NCBI GenBank assembly: GCA_963575745.1
Contig: CAUYUJ010001481.1
Location: 233,881 to 297,880 of the forward strand
DNA length: 64,000 nt
Direction of reading: 5' to 3'
DNA from: Prorocentrum cordatum
Lineage: Eukaryota; Sar; Dinophyceae; Prorocentrales; Prorocentraceae
Part shown: positions 43,200 through 53,989 of the stretch, piece after piece
Numbering within the stretch: position 1 is the stretch's first letter
Layout: each line of letters starts with the position of its first letter
Notes under the pieces: generated by a model
What the model was told of the DNA's origin: nothing
The model's input: the letters and a program-made list of their open reading frames with translations, nothing else
Databases searched by the model: none
Position numbers and translations under genes: made by a program

Positions 43200-44020
43200 C
43201 TCTTCATCCTGCCCTCTGAACCCCTCCTCTACGCAGTTCGCCTCTCCCGCCAGACCCGCCCTCCCCTCCCGCCCTCCTGCCTGTCTTCCTCCACCACGCC
43301 CTCGTCTTTGTCCTCTCCGCCCTTCTTCTCCTCCTTCTCCTCCTCATTCTCTTCCTCTTCGCTCCACATCCTCCTCGTTCTCCTCGTCCGTCGCCCCCCG
43401 CCCTCCTTCTTGTCCTCCTCCGCCGCGCCCTCGTCCTTGTCCTCTCCTCCCCTCTCCTCCTCCTCCTCCTCCTGATTCTCCACCTCCTCGTTCCACCTCC
43501 TCCTTGTCCTCCTCGTCCGTCGTCCTCATCCTCCTGATCCTCCTCCTCCTCCTCCATTCTCCTCCTCCTCTATCCTCCTCCTTCTCCCTCCTCACCCTCA
43601 TCTTCCGCCCTGTTCTTCCGTCCTAATCCTCATCGTCCTTTTCTTTCCTTCCCTTTTCTTTTCAGCGTGTTCCCAAATCTTTCATCCTTTTCAAATTTCG
43701 CCTCCTCCTCTCTGCTTCCCCTTTTTTCACCCACCTCCACCGCCGCCCTTGCCCTGTCCATCATCCATCATGCTCCTGCTCCTGTTCCTGATTCTCCTCC
43801 GTCTCCAACTTATCATCATTTTTTCTCATTCTCCTCCTCCTCTCGTGCCCTTCCTCCTCATCTAATATCATCTCTCCTCTCCCCTGCGTCCACCTCCTGT
43901 CCACGCCTTCCTTTTGTCTCCTCCCTCCTGCTCCGTCCTTCCTCGTCCTTCTCCGCCCTCTTCCTCCTCCTCTCCAAGACGCTCTCCCCCTCCCGCTGCC
44001 CCTATCCTCCTCCTCCATAA
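43200..44020. repeat. TCC/CCTCGTC pyrimidine tract
   Basis: A diverged pyrimidine-rich tract that includes an internally repeated CGTCCTCCTCG-type segment (43370-43530). It is followed by GCCGCC repeats at 44040-44200. No gene is seen. Confidence 0.85.
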
Positions 44021-44524
44021 GACCTCCGCTCTCACCCTCCGCCGTCGCCGCACTCGCCACCGCGCTCATCGCAGCCGCCGCCGCCGCCGCCGTCGTCGCA
44101 GCCAATGCAATGCCGCAGTCGACCGACGTCGTTTCCGTCGCCGCCACCGTCGCCGCCAGCGCCGCCACCGACGTCTCTTCTGTTGCCGTCGCCGTTGTCG
44201 TCGCCCACCATTTATTCGCCTCCCCCCTCTTAAAAAGGTAATGGTAGTTATAAGTATGACAAATGTAACCTACATATGGTACCCTAAGTATCTTAGTACA
44301 TAACTTAGTAAGTAGCGCTAAGTTGCAACGGGAAGTAGACTAAGTTACGTGAAGTACTTAGTGCAAACTCGCCTTAAATAGCATAAGAAACACCAGCCTC
44401 TAAGCATGCAGCGGCTAGCAAGTGGCGGGCCAGGCTTGAGCAAAATGAGAACGAAGCAGGCCGAGGAGGCGGCGAGGGGGGGCTAAATTGAAAGCTCTCC
44501 TCAGGAGGGATCGCGCTTGGGACC

Positions 44525-45015
44525 GAGCACCGGAAGTCCCTCCAAAAGGGGCAAGAACCGGAAGTCCCCCAGATAGCAAGAACCGGAAGTCGTCCCAAAA
44601 AAGGGCAAGAACCGGAAGTTGCTGCCGGAGCAACCACTGCAACCTCGGAGGTTGCAGTGGTTGCTCCGCTCCGAAAACGCATGTCGGCGCCCAGCAGCCG
44701 ACGTGGCGGCAAAGTTTTATCCCGAGTGTCGCAGATGCTGTAGCAGACGTTCAGAAGAAATTGCTCAACATACGCTACAGTGACTTCCAGTTCCCCCCCC
44801 CCCCGGGGGGGGGGGAACTGCAACCTCGGAGGTTGCAGTGCTTGCTGGGGTAGAGCTTTCGAGGGCGCCCAAAAGGTCCAAGGCTTCCCCCCCCCCGGGG
44901 GGGGGGGAAGACCCGGAACTTCGGCCATCCTCGTTAGGTCCGCCCCTTCAAGCACTGCAACCTCGGAGGTTGCAGTTCTTGCCCCCCCACCCCCCGGGGG
45001 GGGGAAGAACCGGAA
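44525..45015. repeat. Cluster of perfect palindromes and CAAGAACCGGAAGT repeats
   Basis: CTGCAACCTCGGAGGTTGCAG occurs three times (about 44636, 44818 and 44953). The first copy has 19-bp arms. C10-12/G10-12 palindromes lie at 44793-44816, 44886-44910 and 44983-45004. ACCGGAAGT, usually as CAAGAACCGGAAGT, occurs about five times (44529-45018). Confidence 0.9.
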
Positions 45016-45522
45016 GTCACTGATGATCATTGATCTCATGGTGGTGGTGCTGACTCATGAAGAAGGTGGAGGAAGATTCAGATGATGTAGGTGGGCGATG
45101 TAGTAAGATAATGCAAGATGATGTCGGATGTGAGAATATGGTGCAAGATGACGTAGAATGGTACAGGAGGCTGATGCATTCATGATGATAGGCTGATACA
45201 GGAGGATTTAATGGGAAGATGGCGAGGCCATATCAATTGCGAAAGACATAGAGCTGCAAGACAGCAGGACGCAAGGAGCAATAGAGTAATGGTGAATTGT
45301 GCCGTCGGATGCTGATAGCGACGTAGGACACAAGACATGGATGGTAATGGCTGCTGCTCTGTAAAACAAATTGCATCCGCCGCCGCCGCCAGCGAAGAGA
45401 ATGAAGTCGTCGGGTCGTCGTGCGGTCAAAGGTCGGTCGCGACCGCTGGTTGGGTAGGGGCCGCCCGCATTCCGCTGTCTATGACGCGCAACACGATGCT
45501 GCTGACGCAGCCTGGAAGCAAT
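45016..45522. other. Spacer without a recognised gene
   Basis: Includes GATGTAG/GATGATG-rich sequence at 45040-45200. No gene motif was found. Confidence 0.4.
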
Positions 45523-46725
45523 TTTTGCCCAAACAGCTGCGTTGACTGGGGTGCTGTTGCGATGAGAACTAGAACGGGCCGAGGGAGGGTGCCAGTGCGG
45601 GGCGCTCACAAAAATTGCATCAGTTTGAATGTTTCGCCTGGGACATCCTCAGAACTCGCGTTTCTGAGCTGTCCAGGATTGAGCGTTTCGCGTGAGACAT
45701 CCTCGCAAATCTGAGCTCTGGGAGCCGCGGGAGAGGTGGTCTGGCCCGTTTCGCTTAAGACATCCTCGAATTTCTTTGCTCCGAACTCCAGCGCACGAGG
45801 TGGTCCGGGCCGTTTCGCTTGAGACGTCCTCGCAATTCTGCGCTCCCAGACGCCGCGCCCGAGGTGTTCTAGGCTCCCAGTTCGCCTCCCAGCTAGGAGG
45901 GCCCTTTGCTGTTTTCCCCGAACAACTGCGCTGACTGGGGCGCTGTTGCGATGAGAACTAGAATGGGCCGATGGGGGGGGGGGCAGCGTGAGGGGTTACA
46001 ATATTTCATCAGTATGAGCGTTTCGCCTGAAACATCCTCAGAGCTCGCGTTTCTGAATTGTCCAGGGTTGCGCTTTTCGCATGAGACATCTCGCAAATCT
46101 GAGCTCTGGGAGGGTGCCATTGTGAGGTGTTCGCACGAATTTCTCAGGGCATGAAGCTCGGCGTTCGGGTCCGGCGGTCGGCGGGCGCAGAGCCCCCTGC
46201 CCCCCGGGCTTTTTTGGGGCGGGGAGGGGGGGGGGAGGAAAGGAAAGGTAGGAGGAGAGGAGGAGGAGGAGAGGAGGAGGAGGAGGACGAGGAGGAGGAC
46301 AAGAGGGAAGGGAGAGAGGAGGAGGAGCAGGAGGAGGAGGAGGAGTATGACGCGGAGGAGGGGGAGGAGGAGGAGGGGGATGAGGAGGATCAGAAGAAGC
46401 CAGAAGAGGACGAGGAGCCAGAATGCAAGGGGAAGGAGGATTATTATGATGAGAACAGAAGTCAAGGAGGAAAGAGAGAGTAAGACGCTGGTGATGATGA
46501 TGACGATGAGGAGGAGGAGGAGGAGGAGGAAGAGGAGGACGATGACGAGGAGGAGGAGCAGGAGTAAGGGGAGTGGGAGAGCGGGGGGGGGGTCCTTTGC
46601 AGAGAAACGCAAGCCTGAGTACGTTGGATGATTGGAAGTTTTGAGGGAAGCAAGACGGAGAAGAAAAGGGACGGCAACAACGTCGACGACGACGCGACGG
46701 CGGCAGTGATGACGATGAGGATGCC
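45523..46725. repeat. Right arm of the large inverted repeat
   Basis: Reverse-complement counterpart of 41822-43075, with the same block order inverted: two GACATCCTC units, the GGA array (46240-46340), CCAGAAGAGGACGAGGAGCC, GATGACGATGAGG and CAACAACGTCGACGACGACG. On the + strand part of it reads as an acidic frame PEEDEEPECKGKEDYYDENR. Confidence 0.85.
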
Positions 46726-47231
46726 GAGTTTTGTTTTGATATACTGCACTATAGTGGCTATAGGTTTTTCCTGCGAGCGGCAGGTGGCAGTGATATTGCA
46801 GGACCTCAGGTTCGACGGACGGACTGAGGAACATGCGTTGGTTGGGCGACGGGCTCAGGGAAAGGAAACGCAAGTGTTTTAGGGCGGGGCTGAGGAAACG
46901 CGTAGTGGGAGAGGCTAGTAAGAAACAAAAGCACGCGTAGGGTAATGACAACATCAACCTTCGATGACAAGCACCCTTGCTGATCACGACGGCGCCCTCT
47001 GTCGCAACGTCACGCCTGACGCCGCGGCAGAGGGGCCTGGTAGCAGCCGCCAGCGGCCACGTGGCATGTGCACTCCTCCTATATGTCTTCCTTCCTTTTC
47101 TGTTTCACGTGTTTTCCCAGTTGTGTTTCAATCTAGTTAGCCCCCAGCGCCGCTGCCACGAAGATGGCGGCCCTCCCAACAAGTGCCCCTGACTTATCTC
47201 CCCTGCTGCTGCTGTTGCAAGAGCCAGCAAT

Positions 47232-47690
47232 ATGGGTAACATTGGGAATAGCGCCGTTGGGGGTGATTCCCCGTCCTCCTCTTCCTTCCTCCTCCTCCAC
47301 CTCCCTCTTCCCCCTCCCTCCTCCTCTTCTGCGGAGGAGGAGGAAGAGGAGGAGGGAGAAGAGGGGGAGGAGGGGGGGGAGGAGGAGCTAAGGGGGAGAA
47401 GCAGGACAAAGAGGAGAAAGAGGAGGAGCAGGAGGAGGGGGAGCACGACGCGGAGGAGGAGGAGGAGGAAGACAAGCCAGAAGAGGACGAGGAGCCAGAA
47501 TGCAAAGAGAAGGAGGAATACTATGATGAGAGCAGAAGTCAAGGAGGAAGGAAGGAGTATGACGATGGTGGTGATGATGATGACGACGATGATGAGGACG
47601 AGGACGAGTAGGAGGAGGACGAGGAAGTGGAGGGGGGGAGTGCAGGGGAGGAGTCTGTCGCAGAGAAAAACAAGCGGAGGAGGAGGTGGT
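47232..47690. repeat. Third, partial copy of the 41.8/46.4-kb element
   Basis: GCCAGAAGAGGACGAGGAGC, GAGCAGAAGTCAAGGAGGAA and GTCGCAGAGAAAAACAAGCG correspond to blocks of the right arm, in the same orientation. It begins with an inverted TCC/GGA junction at 47333. Confidence 0.75.
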
Positions 47691-48159
47691 GACGGGGGGG
47701 AAGAGGAAGAAGGAGGGGGGGGAGGACGAGGAGGTGAGGGGGGGAGGAGGAAGAGGGAGAGGAAGGAGGAGGAGAGAGAGAGGAGGAGGAGGAGGAGGAG
47801 GAGGAAAGAGCGGTTGCGGCGGAGGGGGGGGGAGGAAGAGGCCGAGAGAGAGGGAGAGGAGGAGGGAGGAGGCGGATGCGAGGAGGAGGGGGAGGAGGAG
47901 GTGGAGGAGGGAGAGGAGGAGGAGGAGGAGGAGGAGGAGAGGAGGGAGGAGGGAGGAGGAGGAGGAGGAGGAGAGAGGAGGAGGAGGAGGAGGAGGAGGA
48001 GGAGAGAGGAGGAGGAAGAGAGGAGGAGAGGAGGAGGGGAGGAGGAGGAGGAGGAGGAGGAGGGAGGAGGAGAGGAGGAGAGGAGGAGGAGGAGGAGAGG
48101 AGGAGGAGGAGGAAGGAGGAGGAGAGGAGGGGGGGGGGAGAGAGAGAGGAGGAGAGAGA

Positions 48160-48190
<31 letters not shown>

Positions 48191-48255
48191 GAGGGAGGAG
48201 AGAGGAGGAGGAGAGAGGAGGATCGGAGGAGGAGGAGGAGGAGGAGGAGTGAGGA
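47691..48255. repeat. GGA/GAGAGG purine array
   Basis: About 560 bp of homopurine repeats with GAGAGAGG sub-blocks. It is followed at 48280-48330 by a short inverted repeat (CTCTGTCGCGGCGTCATGCG and its complement). Confidence 0.95.
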
Positions 48256-48416
48256 GTGAAGAGGACGAGGGGATGCGGGGCCTCCTCTGTCGCGGCGTCA
48301 TGCGTGACGCCGCGACAGAGGAGGCCGCGACAGGAGGAGGAGGGAGTGCTTGTGTGTGTGCGTATGCTGTCAGCCTCGTAAAAGAACGTAACCTACAAAT
48401 TTCAAATGGATACGTT

Positions 48417-48440
48417 TTTTTTTTTTTTTTTTTTTTTTTT
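48417..48440. repeat. T-run of about 24
   Basis: A homopolymer tract followed by AT-rich sequence. It may be the tail of an unrecognised retroposed copy on the minus strand, but no body was found. Confidence 0.6.
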
Positions 48441-48589
48441 GACAGCGTAGATAATAATCCTAAACTTGTTTTTCCCTTGTGGATAATTCAAGGCTTATTT
48501 TGCTCATTATAAAAAATGCACGAATCCATTTTGGAGTCCGCCCTATCTATTATTAATTCCTGAAAAACGTTCAATAAACCTCCAACTTC

Positions 48590-49100
48590 CAAGCGGCCCG
48601 GCGGCCGGCCGGCTGGCCTGACGCGTCTTCATTGAACGCTGATAAGTTTTCAGAAATGCTTGAAATGTAAAATCCTGAGTTTGAATCCAGCCCGGCTTGC
48701 CCGGCCCGGCCGGCCCGGCCGGGCCGGCTAGCTGACCTGCTACTGATGCGTTTTACTAAAAACTGATAAGTTTAAATACTTCAAATGCAAAATCCGGAAA
48801 TTGAATCCAGGCCCGGCTTGCCTGGCCCAGCCGGCCGGGCCGGCCGGGGCCGGCTAGCTAACCTGCTACTAATGCGTTTTACTTGAAACTGAAGTTTTCA
48901 GAAATAGTTAAAATGTAAAATCCGGAGTTTGAATCCATGCCAGCTTGCCCGGCCCGGCCGGCCCGGCCCAGCCCAGCCGCGGTGCAACTTGAAAGTTTTG
49001 TTTCAGTTCGTAAATCTGGCCGGGCCGGCCAGGCCAGGCAAGCAGGGCTGAAACAACTCTGAAGTTTGCTGCAGTTTGTAAATCCGCTGGAACTCAGAAT
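48590..49100. repeat. CCGG-rich satellite, unit about 130 bp
   Basis: About 3.5 copies of a bipartite unit: a CCGGCCCGGCCGG core, then CTAGCTGACCTGCTACTGAT, GCGTTTTACT, CTGATAAGTTT and AATGTAAAATCCGGAGTTTG. A partial copy (GGTTGACCTGCTACTGATGC) recurs at 49665-49684, joined to a GA tract. Confidence 0.85.
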
Positions 49101-49684
49101 CTGCATAATTCGCTATAAATAGTAGTGCTGTAGCTTAGAAAACTCAGCCAAATGCAACCAAAAACGTAATCGCAAAAGCCTGCGTGAACCAGATCTATCG
49201 CCGCGCATAGCAAGGACGACCGACTCTTCCAAGGAACAGCCTTGCGTTCTTACATTTTCTCCTGGAGCCATCCAACATATTTTAATTTTGGTATCCAAGA
49301 ATCTTGTGTCATTACCGCGCGTCTTTAATTCACTAGTTGACTTATACTGTTCTGATAAAATATAGACGCGCGCGCGCGAATAGCATGGTGTAATAACAAA
49401 ACGAAAATGAACAACTTCAGGAGGCGGCCTGCAATGCAACATGAGAAAACTCCTACACGCGCGCGCATTCAGTTCTTTAGTTCTGCGCATGCCAATCAAA
49501 GTGAAAATAAAAGCGGAGGACGATGGCTTGCGGGGGAGAAAAATTCGCCTCATGGGGGAGGGGGGGGGCGGAGAAAGAGGAGGAGGACGCGGAGGCAGGC
49601 GGAGGAGGAGGAGGCGGACGATCCGAGGCGAGGAGGGGGGGGGGGCCCGGCCGGCCCGGCCCGCTGGTTGACCTGCTACTGATG
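49101..49684. other. AT-rich spacer ending in purine-rich repeats
   Basis: 49101-49540 is unusually AT-rich for the window. No gene was recognised on either strand. From 49555 it becomes GGA/GGC-rich. Confidence 0.45.
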
Positions 49685-49693
49685 CGAGAGAGA

Positions 49694-49778
<85 letters not shown>

Positions 49779-49870
49779 GAGAGGAGGAGGAGGAGGAGGC
49801 GGAGGAGGAGGGAAGGAGGCAGGAGGAGGAGAGGATGAGGGGAGGGAGGAGGAGGAGGAGGAGGCCGCCG
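49685..49870. repeat. GA microsatellite and GGA array
   Basis: (GA)n at 49685-49775 is followed by (GGA)n to 49870. Confidence 0.95.
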
Positions 49871-49904
49871 GCCGGCCCGGCTGAGCCGGTCGAATTCACC
49901 AATA

Positions 49905-50020
49905 TTAAGCAGCGATTAGACTTGTGAGTTCCAGCCCGGGCTGGAACTCAGGAGTCTGAGTTCTAGATTCTCGGGCTGGAACTCAGGAGTTCGTTTCTAA
50001 TCGCTTCTGAAAGAAAACTT
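49905..50020. repeat. Palindrome in a larger inverted repeat
   Basis: GAGTTCCAGCCC/GGGCTGGAACTC is a perfect 24-bp palindrome at 49926-49949. GGGCTGGAACTCAGGAG is repeated at 49974. Outer arms AGCGATTAGAC and GTTTCTAATCGCT enclose both. Confidence 0.85.
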
Positions 50021-50370
50021 ATCAGAGTTCAGCAATCAGCCGGCCAGGGCCGAGCTGGCCCCAGTACTACGCGCCACCATCAGAAGTGAAAATCTTGGAG
50101 CTCAAGACGCCGACATCATATTGACGTTTTATTAGTGTGCGCAATAGAACGCAGAAGAATTCGAGCGTCGCGCGGCGTGCCAGCAAACGCAACACGCATT
50201 CAGAAAACCAAAATTGACATATGGAGGGTAGGAAAGACATGACACCAGGGAAATATAAAAGTAATGGATCAGAGGACGGTCGTAGATTAGTGGAGTATGT
50301 TGGCGCAGTATGAGTAGTATGTTGGCGTAACACTAGTAATATCCTAGGTGTCGAACGCTCGTGGGCTAGG

Positions 50371-51189
50371 TGCCAGATAGCACGGTTAGACAATGCCATC
50401 GACCTTGTCGGCGACCCCAGCGAGGTGGTGGACGAGGTCGGCCTCTTCAGCGCGCCCAAGAAGAGCGGGCGGCAGCGGCTCGTCGTCGACGCCCGGCCCG
50501 CCAACTTCTGGTTCGGCGCGCCCGCCGACGTGCACCTGGCCATGGGCGCGGCGCTGGCGGCGATCGAGCTGCCCGACGGCGCCAACCTGTGGACGGCCTC
50601 GGCGGACATCGCGGACGCCATCTGCAACGCGGGGCTGCCGCTCGCTCGGCGGCCACACTTCGCGCCCCCACCGATGGACGCCTGGAGGCCTGGGCGCGGT
50701 GCCGTCCGGGGGCAGCGGCAGTCTAAGCTGCTGCGGCCGCGTCTCGCGGTTCTGCCCATGGGATGGAGCCACGCGCCGGCCGTCTGTCAGCGGGCGTCGG
50801 AGTCGGCGGCCGATCGGGCGGGGCTGGCGCCGGCGACGAGGGTCGTGGGCCGCCAGAGCTGCCCAGGCCTGGCAGGAGGCGCGCACCTCGAGTACGTCGA
50901 TAACTTTGCTTCACTCTCGCTGGATCGCGACGCCGCCGAACGGTTGAAGGATGACGCGGTCGCCGAGCCGCGCGAGAGCGGTTTCCCAGTCCACGAGGAG
51001 GAGAGCGCAGCGCTCCACGCGCTGTTGCCGGGCTGGGTCATCGATGGCGAGCGCGGGTCCGTCTCTCCGACGCCTCGGAGGGCTTGGCGTTTGATTCTGA
51101 CCACGCGGGCGCCCCCGGCAATGCCCGAGGTCTCGGCCCAGCAGGTGAGGCAGGCGATCGGTCACTGCACCTTCCTCTTCATAATTTGA
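50371..51189 (+). pseudogene. Reverse-transcriptase fragment of the dinoflagellate retroelement
   Basis: One frame (from about 50371) reads VGLFSAPKKSGRQRLVVDAR, PANFWF, LWTASADIADAIC, AVLPMGWSHAPAVC and LEYVDNFASLSLDRD. These are RT fingers/palm signatures, with YVDN in place of the usual Y-x-D-D box; I recall YVDNF as the normal form of this dinoflagellate family. The fragment starts just where the 37-39.7-kb pseudogene stops (CVDPTLRDRRR... then LFG), so the two pieces are adjacent parts of one element type. It is truncated at both ends: the right side runs into a 131-bp tandem array after IGHCTFLFII. No connection or integrase domain is present. Confidence 0.7.
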
Positions 51190-51239
51190 AGGAGTTTCTG
51201 TGGAACTCACGTCATCCTCACCCCTGGCGCGAAGGGCAC

Positions 51240-52545
51240 GAGTCCAGAGCGGCCTCCGGCACCGTTTCCGGACAGATCCGCTGGATCCGGTGGATCCGCC
51301 GACGAATCCCAAACCGGCGCCCTCGCTTGAGACATCTTCACAAAACGGGCCCCGGGGGAGATGCCCAGAGGAGCCCCGAGCGGCCTCCGGCACCGTTTCC
51401 AGACGGATCCGCTGGGTCTGGTGGATCCGCCGACGGATCCCGAACCGGCGCCCTCGCTTGAGACATCCTCGCAAAACCCGCCCCGGGGGAGGTGCCCAGA
51501 GGAGCCCAGAGCGGCCTCCGGCACCGTTTCCGGACGGATCCGCTGGGTCCGGTGGATCCGCCGACGAATCCCAAACCGGCGCCCTCGCCTAGACATCCTC
51601 ACAAAACGGGCCCCCAGGGGGATGCCAAGAAGAGCCCAGAGCGGCCTCCGGCATCGTTTCCGGACAGATCCGCTGGATCCGGTGGATCCGCCGACGAATC
51701 CCAAACCGGCGCCCTCGCTCGAGACATCCTCACAAAACGAGCCCCGGGGGAGATGCCCAGAGGAGCCCAGAGCGGCCTCCGGCACCGTTCCCGGACAGAT
51801 CCGCTGGATCCGGTGGATCCGCCGACGAATCCCAAACCGGCGCCCTCGCTTGAGACATCCTCGCAAAACCGGCCCCGGGGGAGGTGCCAGAGGAGCCCAG
51901 AGCGGCCTCCAGCATTGTTTCCGGACGGATCCGCTGGATCCGGTGGATCCGCCGACGGGATTAATCCCAAACCGGCGCCCTCGCTCGAGACATCCTCACA
52001 AAACGGGCCCCGGGGGGGATGCCCAGAGGAGCCCGGAGCGGCCTCCGGCATTGTTTCCGGACAGATCCGCTGGATCCGGCGGATCCGCCGACGAATCCCG
52101 AACAGGCGCCCTCGCCTGAGACATCTTCACAAAACGGGCCCCGGGGGAGATGCCCAGAGGAGCCCAGAGCAGCCTCCAGCACCGTTTCCGGACGGATCCG
52201 CTGGATCCGGTGGATCCGCCAACGAATCCCAAACCGGCGCCCTCGCCTGAGACATCCTCACAAAACCCGCCCCGGGGGAGGTGCCCAGAGGATCCCAGAG
52301 CGGCCTCCGGCACCGTTTCCGGACGGATCCGCTGGATCCGGTGGATCCGCCGACGAATCCCAAACCGGCGCCCTCGCCTGAGACATCTTGGGGGGATGCC
52401 CAGAGGAGCCCAGAGCGGCCTCCGGCACCGTTCCCGGACAGATCCGCTGGATCCGGTGGATCCGCCGACGAATCCCGAACCGGCGCCCTCGCTTGACACA
52501 TCCTCACAAAACGGGCCCCGGGGGAGATGCCCAGAGGACCCTAAG
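51240..52545. repeat. Tandem array of ten 131-bp units
   Basis: Unit starts (GAGCGGCCTCC) are at 51247, 51378, 51509, 51639, 51770, 51900, 52036, 52167, 52298 and 52413. The spacing is 130-131 bp, except 136 (a TTAA-containing insertion) and 115 (deletion of the CACAAAACGGGCC block). Each unit has GGATCC three times and a GAGACATCCTC block related to the 42-46-kb motif. All six frames stay open for long stretches because the period causes few stops. Confidence 0.97.
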
Positions 52546-52571
52546 GTGCCGTGGCGGTTATTTTAACTGCC

Positions 52572-52572
<1 letters not shown>

Positions 52573-52617
<45 letters not shown>

Positions 52618-52640
52618 TAAAAAAAAAAATAAAAAACGCC
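52573..52640. repeat. T44 run followed by an A-rich tract
   Basis: A T-run of about 44, then GTAAAAAAAAAATAAAAAAC. It can fold on itself. It may mark a retroposed insertion. Confidence 0.8.
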
Positions 52641-52984
52641 AGCGGTATTTGATATCGATGTTGGTGCTTGCATCACCTGAGACTAGGTTCGTGATCGATC
52701 ATTGTTGGTTTTGTTGTATCAGTTGCTATTCGAGTTGCCTCGGTTGTTGTCCCTCTTAGATTTTACACGTATATAGAGGTGATGGATGATGATCATGATG
52801 AGGCGGAGGACGGATTCGACTGGGAAGGATGAGGAGGGGGAGGACGAGGAGGCGGGGAAGGGCGAGGGATATAACAGTGATAGGGGCGTAGGTCAGGGAA
52901 TAGGGCAATGCCACCACTCATGGTGGCGACGCCGACGGCGATGACAACGGTTGCAGCGATAACGGCTGCGTTGTGGCTCTAGTG

Positions 52985-53949
52985 ATGGAGAGGGTCTCGT
53001 GGCCAGATCAGACTCACGTCCCAAAGAGCCCCCTGCGAACGACACCACTCGGCAGGGCCATGAGCCGCGCCGCAGGGCGTGCCGCAGCTGCGGCTGAGAC
53101 CCTCTTTGACTCCGCCGAGTCTCCGTCGAGGGCGCTGACTGCACGCTTCGCGGATCGCCGGCCCGAGTCTCCCGAGGCGCCCTGTCCGCTCGAGCTCCCC
53201 GCCCCCGTCGACGAAGAGGCCGAGGTTGTTAGCAGCGATGAGCAACCGCTGGTGCCCGCGCCGCCGACGCATGCAGATGAGGCGTCCGAGGCAGAGACTG
53301 AGAAGGCCGACATCCCGATGCGCGTGCTCGAGCCGCTGCAGCGCCCTTCGCGGGTCGGTCAGTCGAATGTCCACGAGCCTGGGGAGCGCCACTGGAAGCT
53401 GAGGACTGATGATGCTGTGCGTGGCCCCGTGCCCGCGCAGTCGCAGGAGGTGCTCATGCCGCCCGAGGTGCAGGCACACATGCGCGGCGCAGATGTCGCT
53501 GGAGGCACGCCTGTCCCTTCCACGCCGCCGAGCTTTGCTAGCAAGAAGACGGCGTTCATGGACAGCATCTCGGGCATGTTGAACGGCTTGCGAGACAAAG
53601 CAGCAACGCAGGACGAGAACCACGTGGCCGCTGGCCTCAGGGAGCTGCTGAACTCCGCGGAGGTGAAGCACATCATGAGCCTCAAGCAGGGGACGCCGTC
53701 TCCTCCGACGAATTCAGGCCGCGGCGACGAGCAGGAGGGCGACGAGGTGAACTGGGCAGAGATGCGGGAGAAGCTGAAGGACCCGCATTCGGGGGTATGA
53801 AGGTCAACGTAGGTCAGTGGAGGGCCAATATGTTTATCTGTTCATTGACCTAGCATTGGCCCGCAGGTCGACGGCGGGTCAATGCTAGGTCAATGAACGG
53901 ATAAACGTAGGTCGATCGGCTACGGCCAGCACGACGACGACGATGACGA

Positions 53950-53989
<40 letters not shown>

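Noticed and set aside
51207-52566. CRISPR-like regular array
   Set aside because: The units are 131 bp and continuously similar. There are no short repeats with unique spacers, and the context is eukaryotic.
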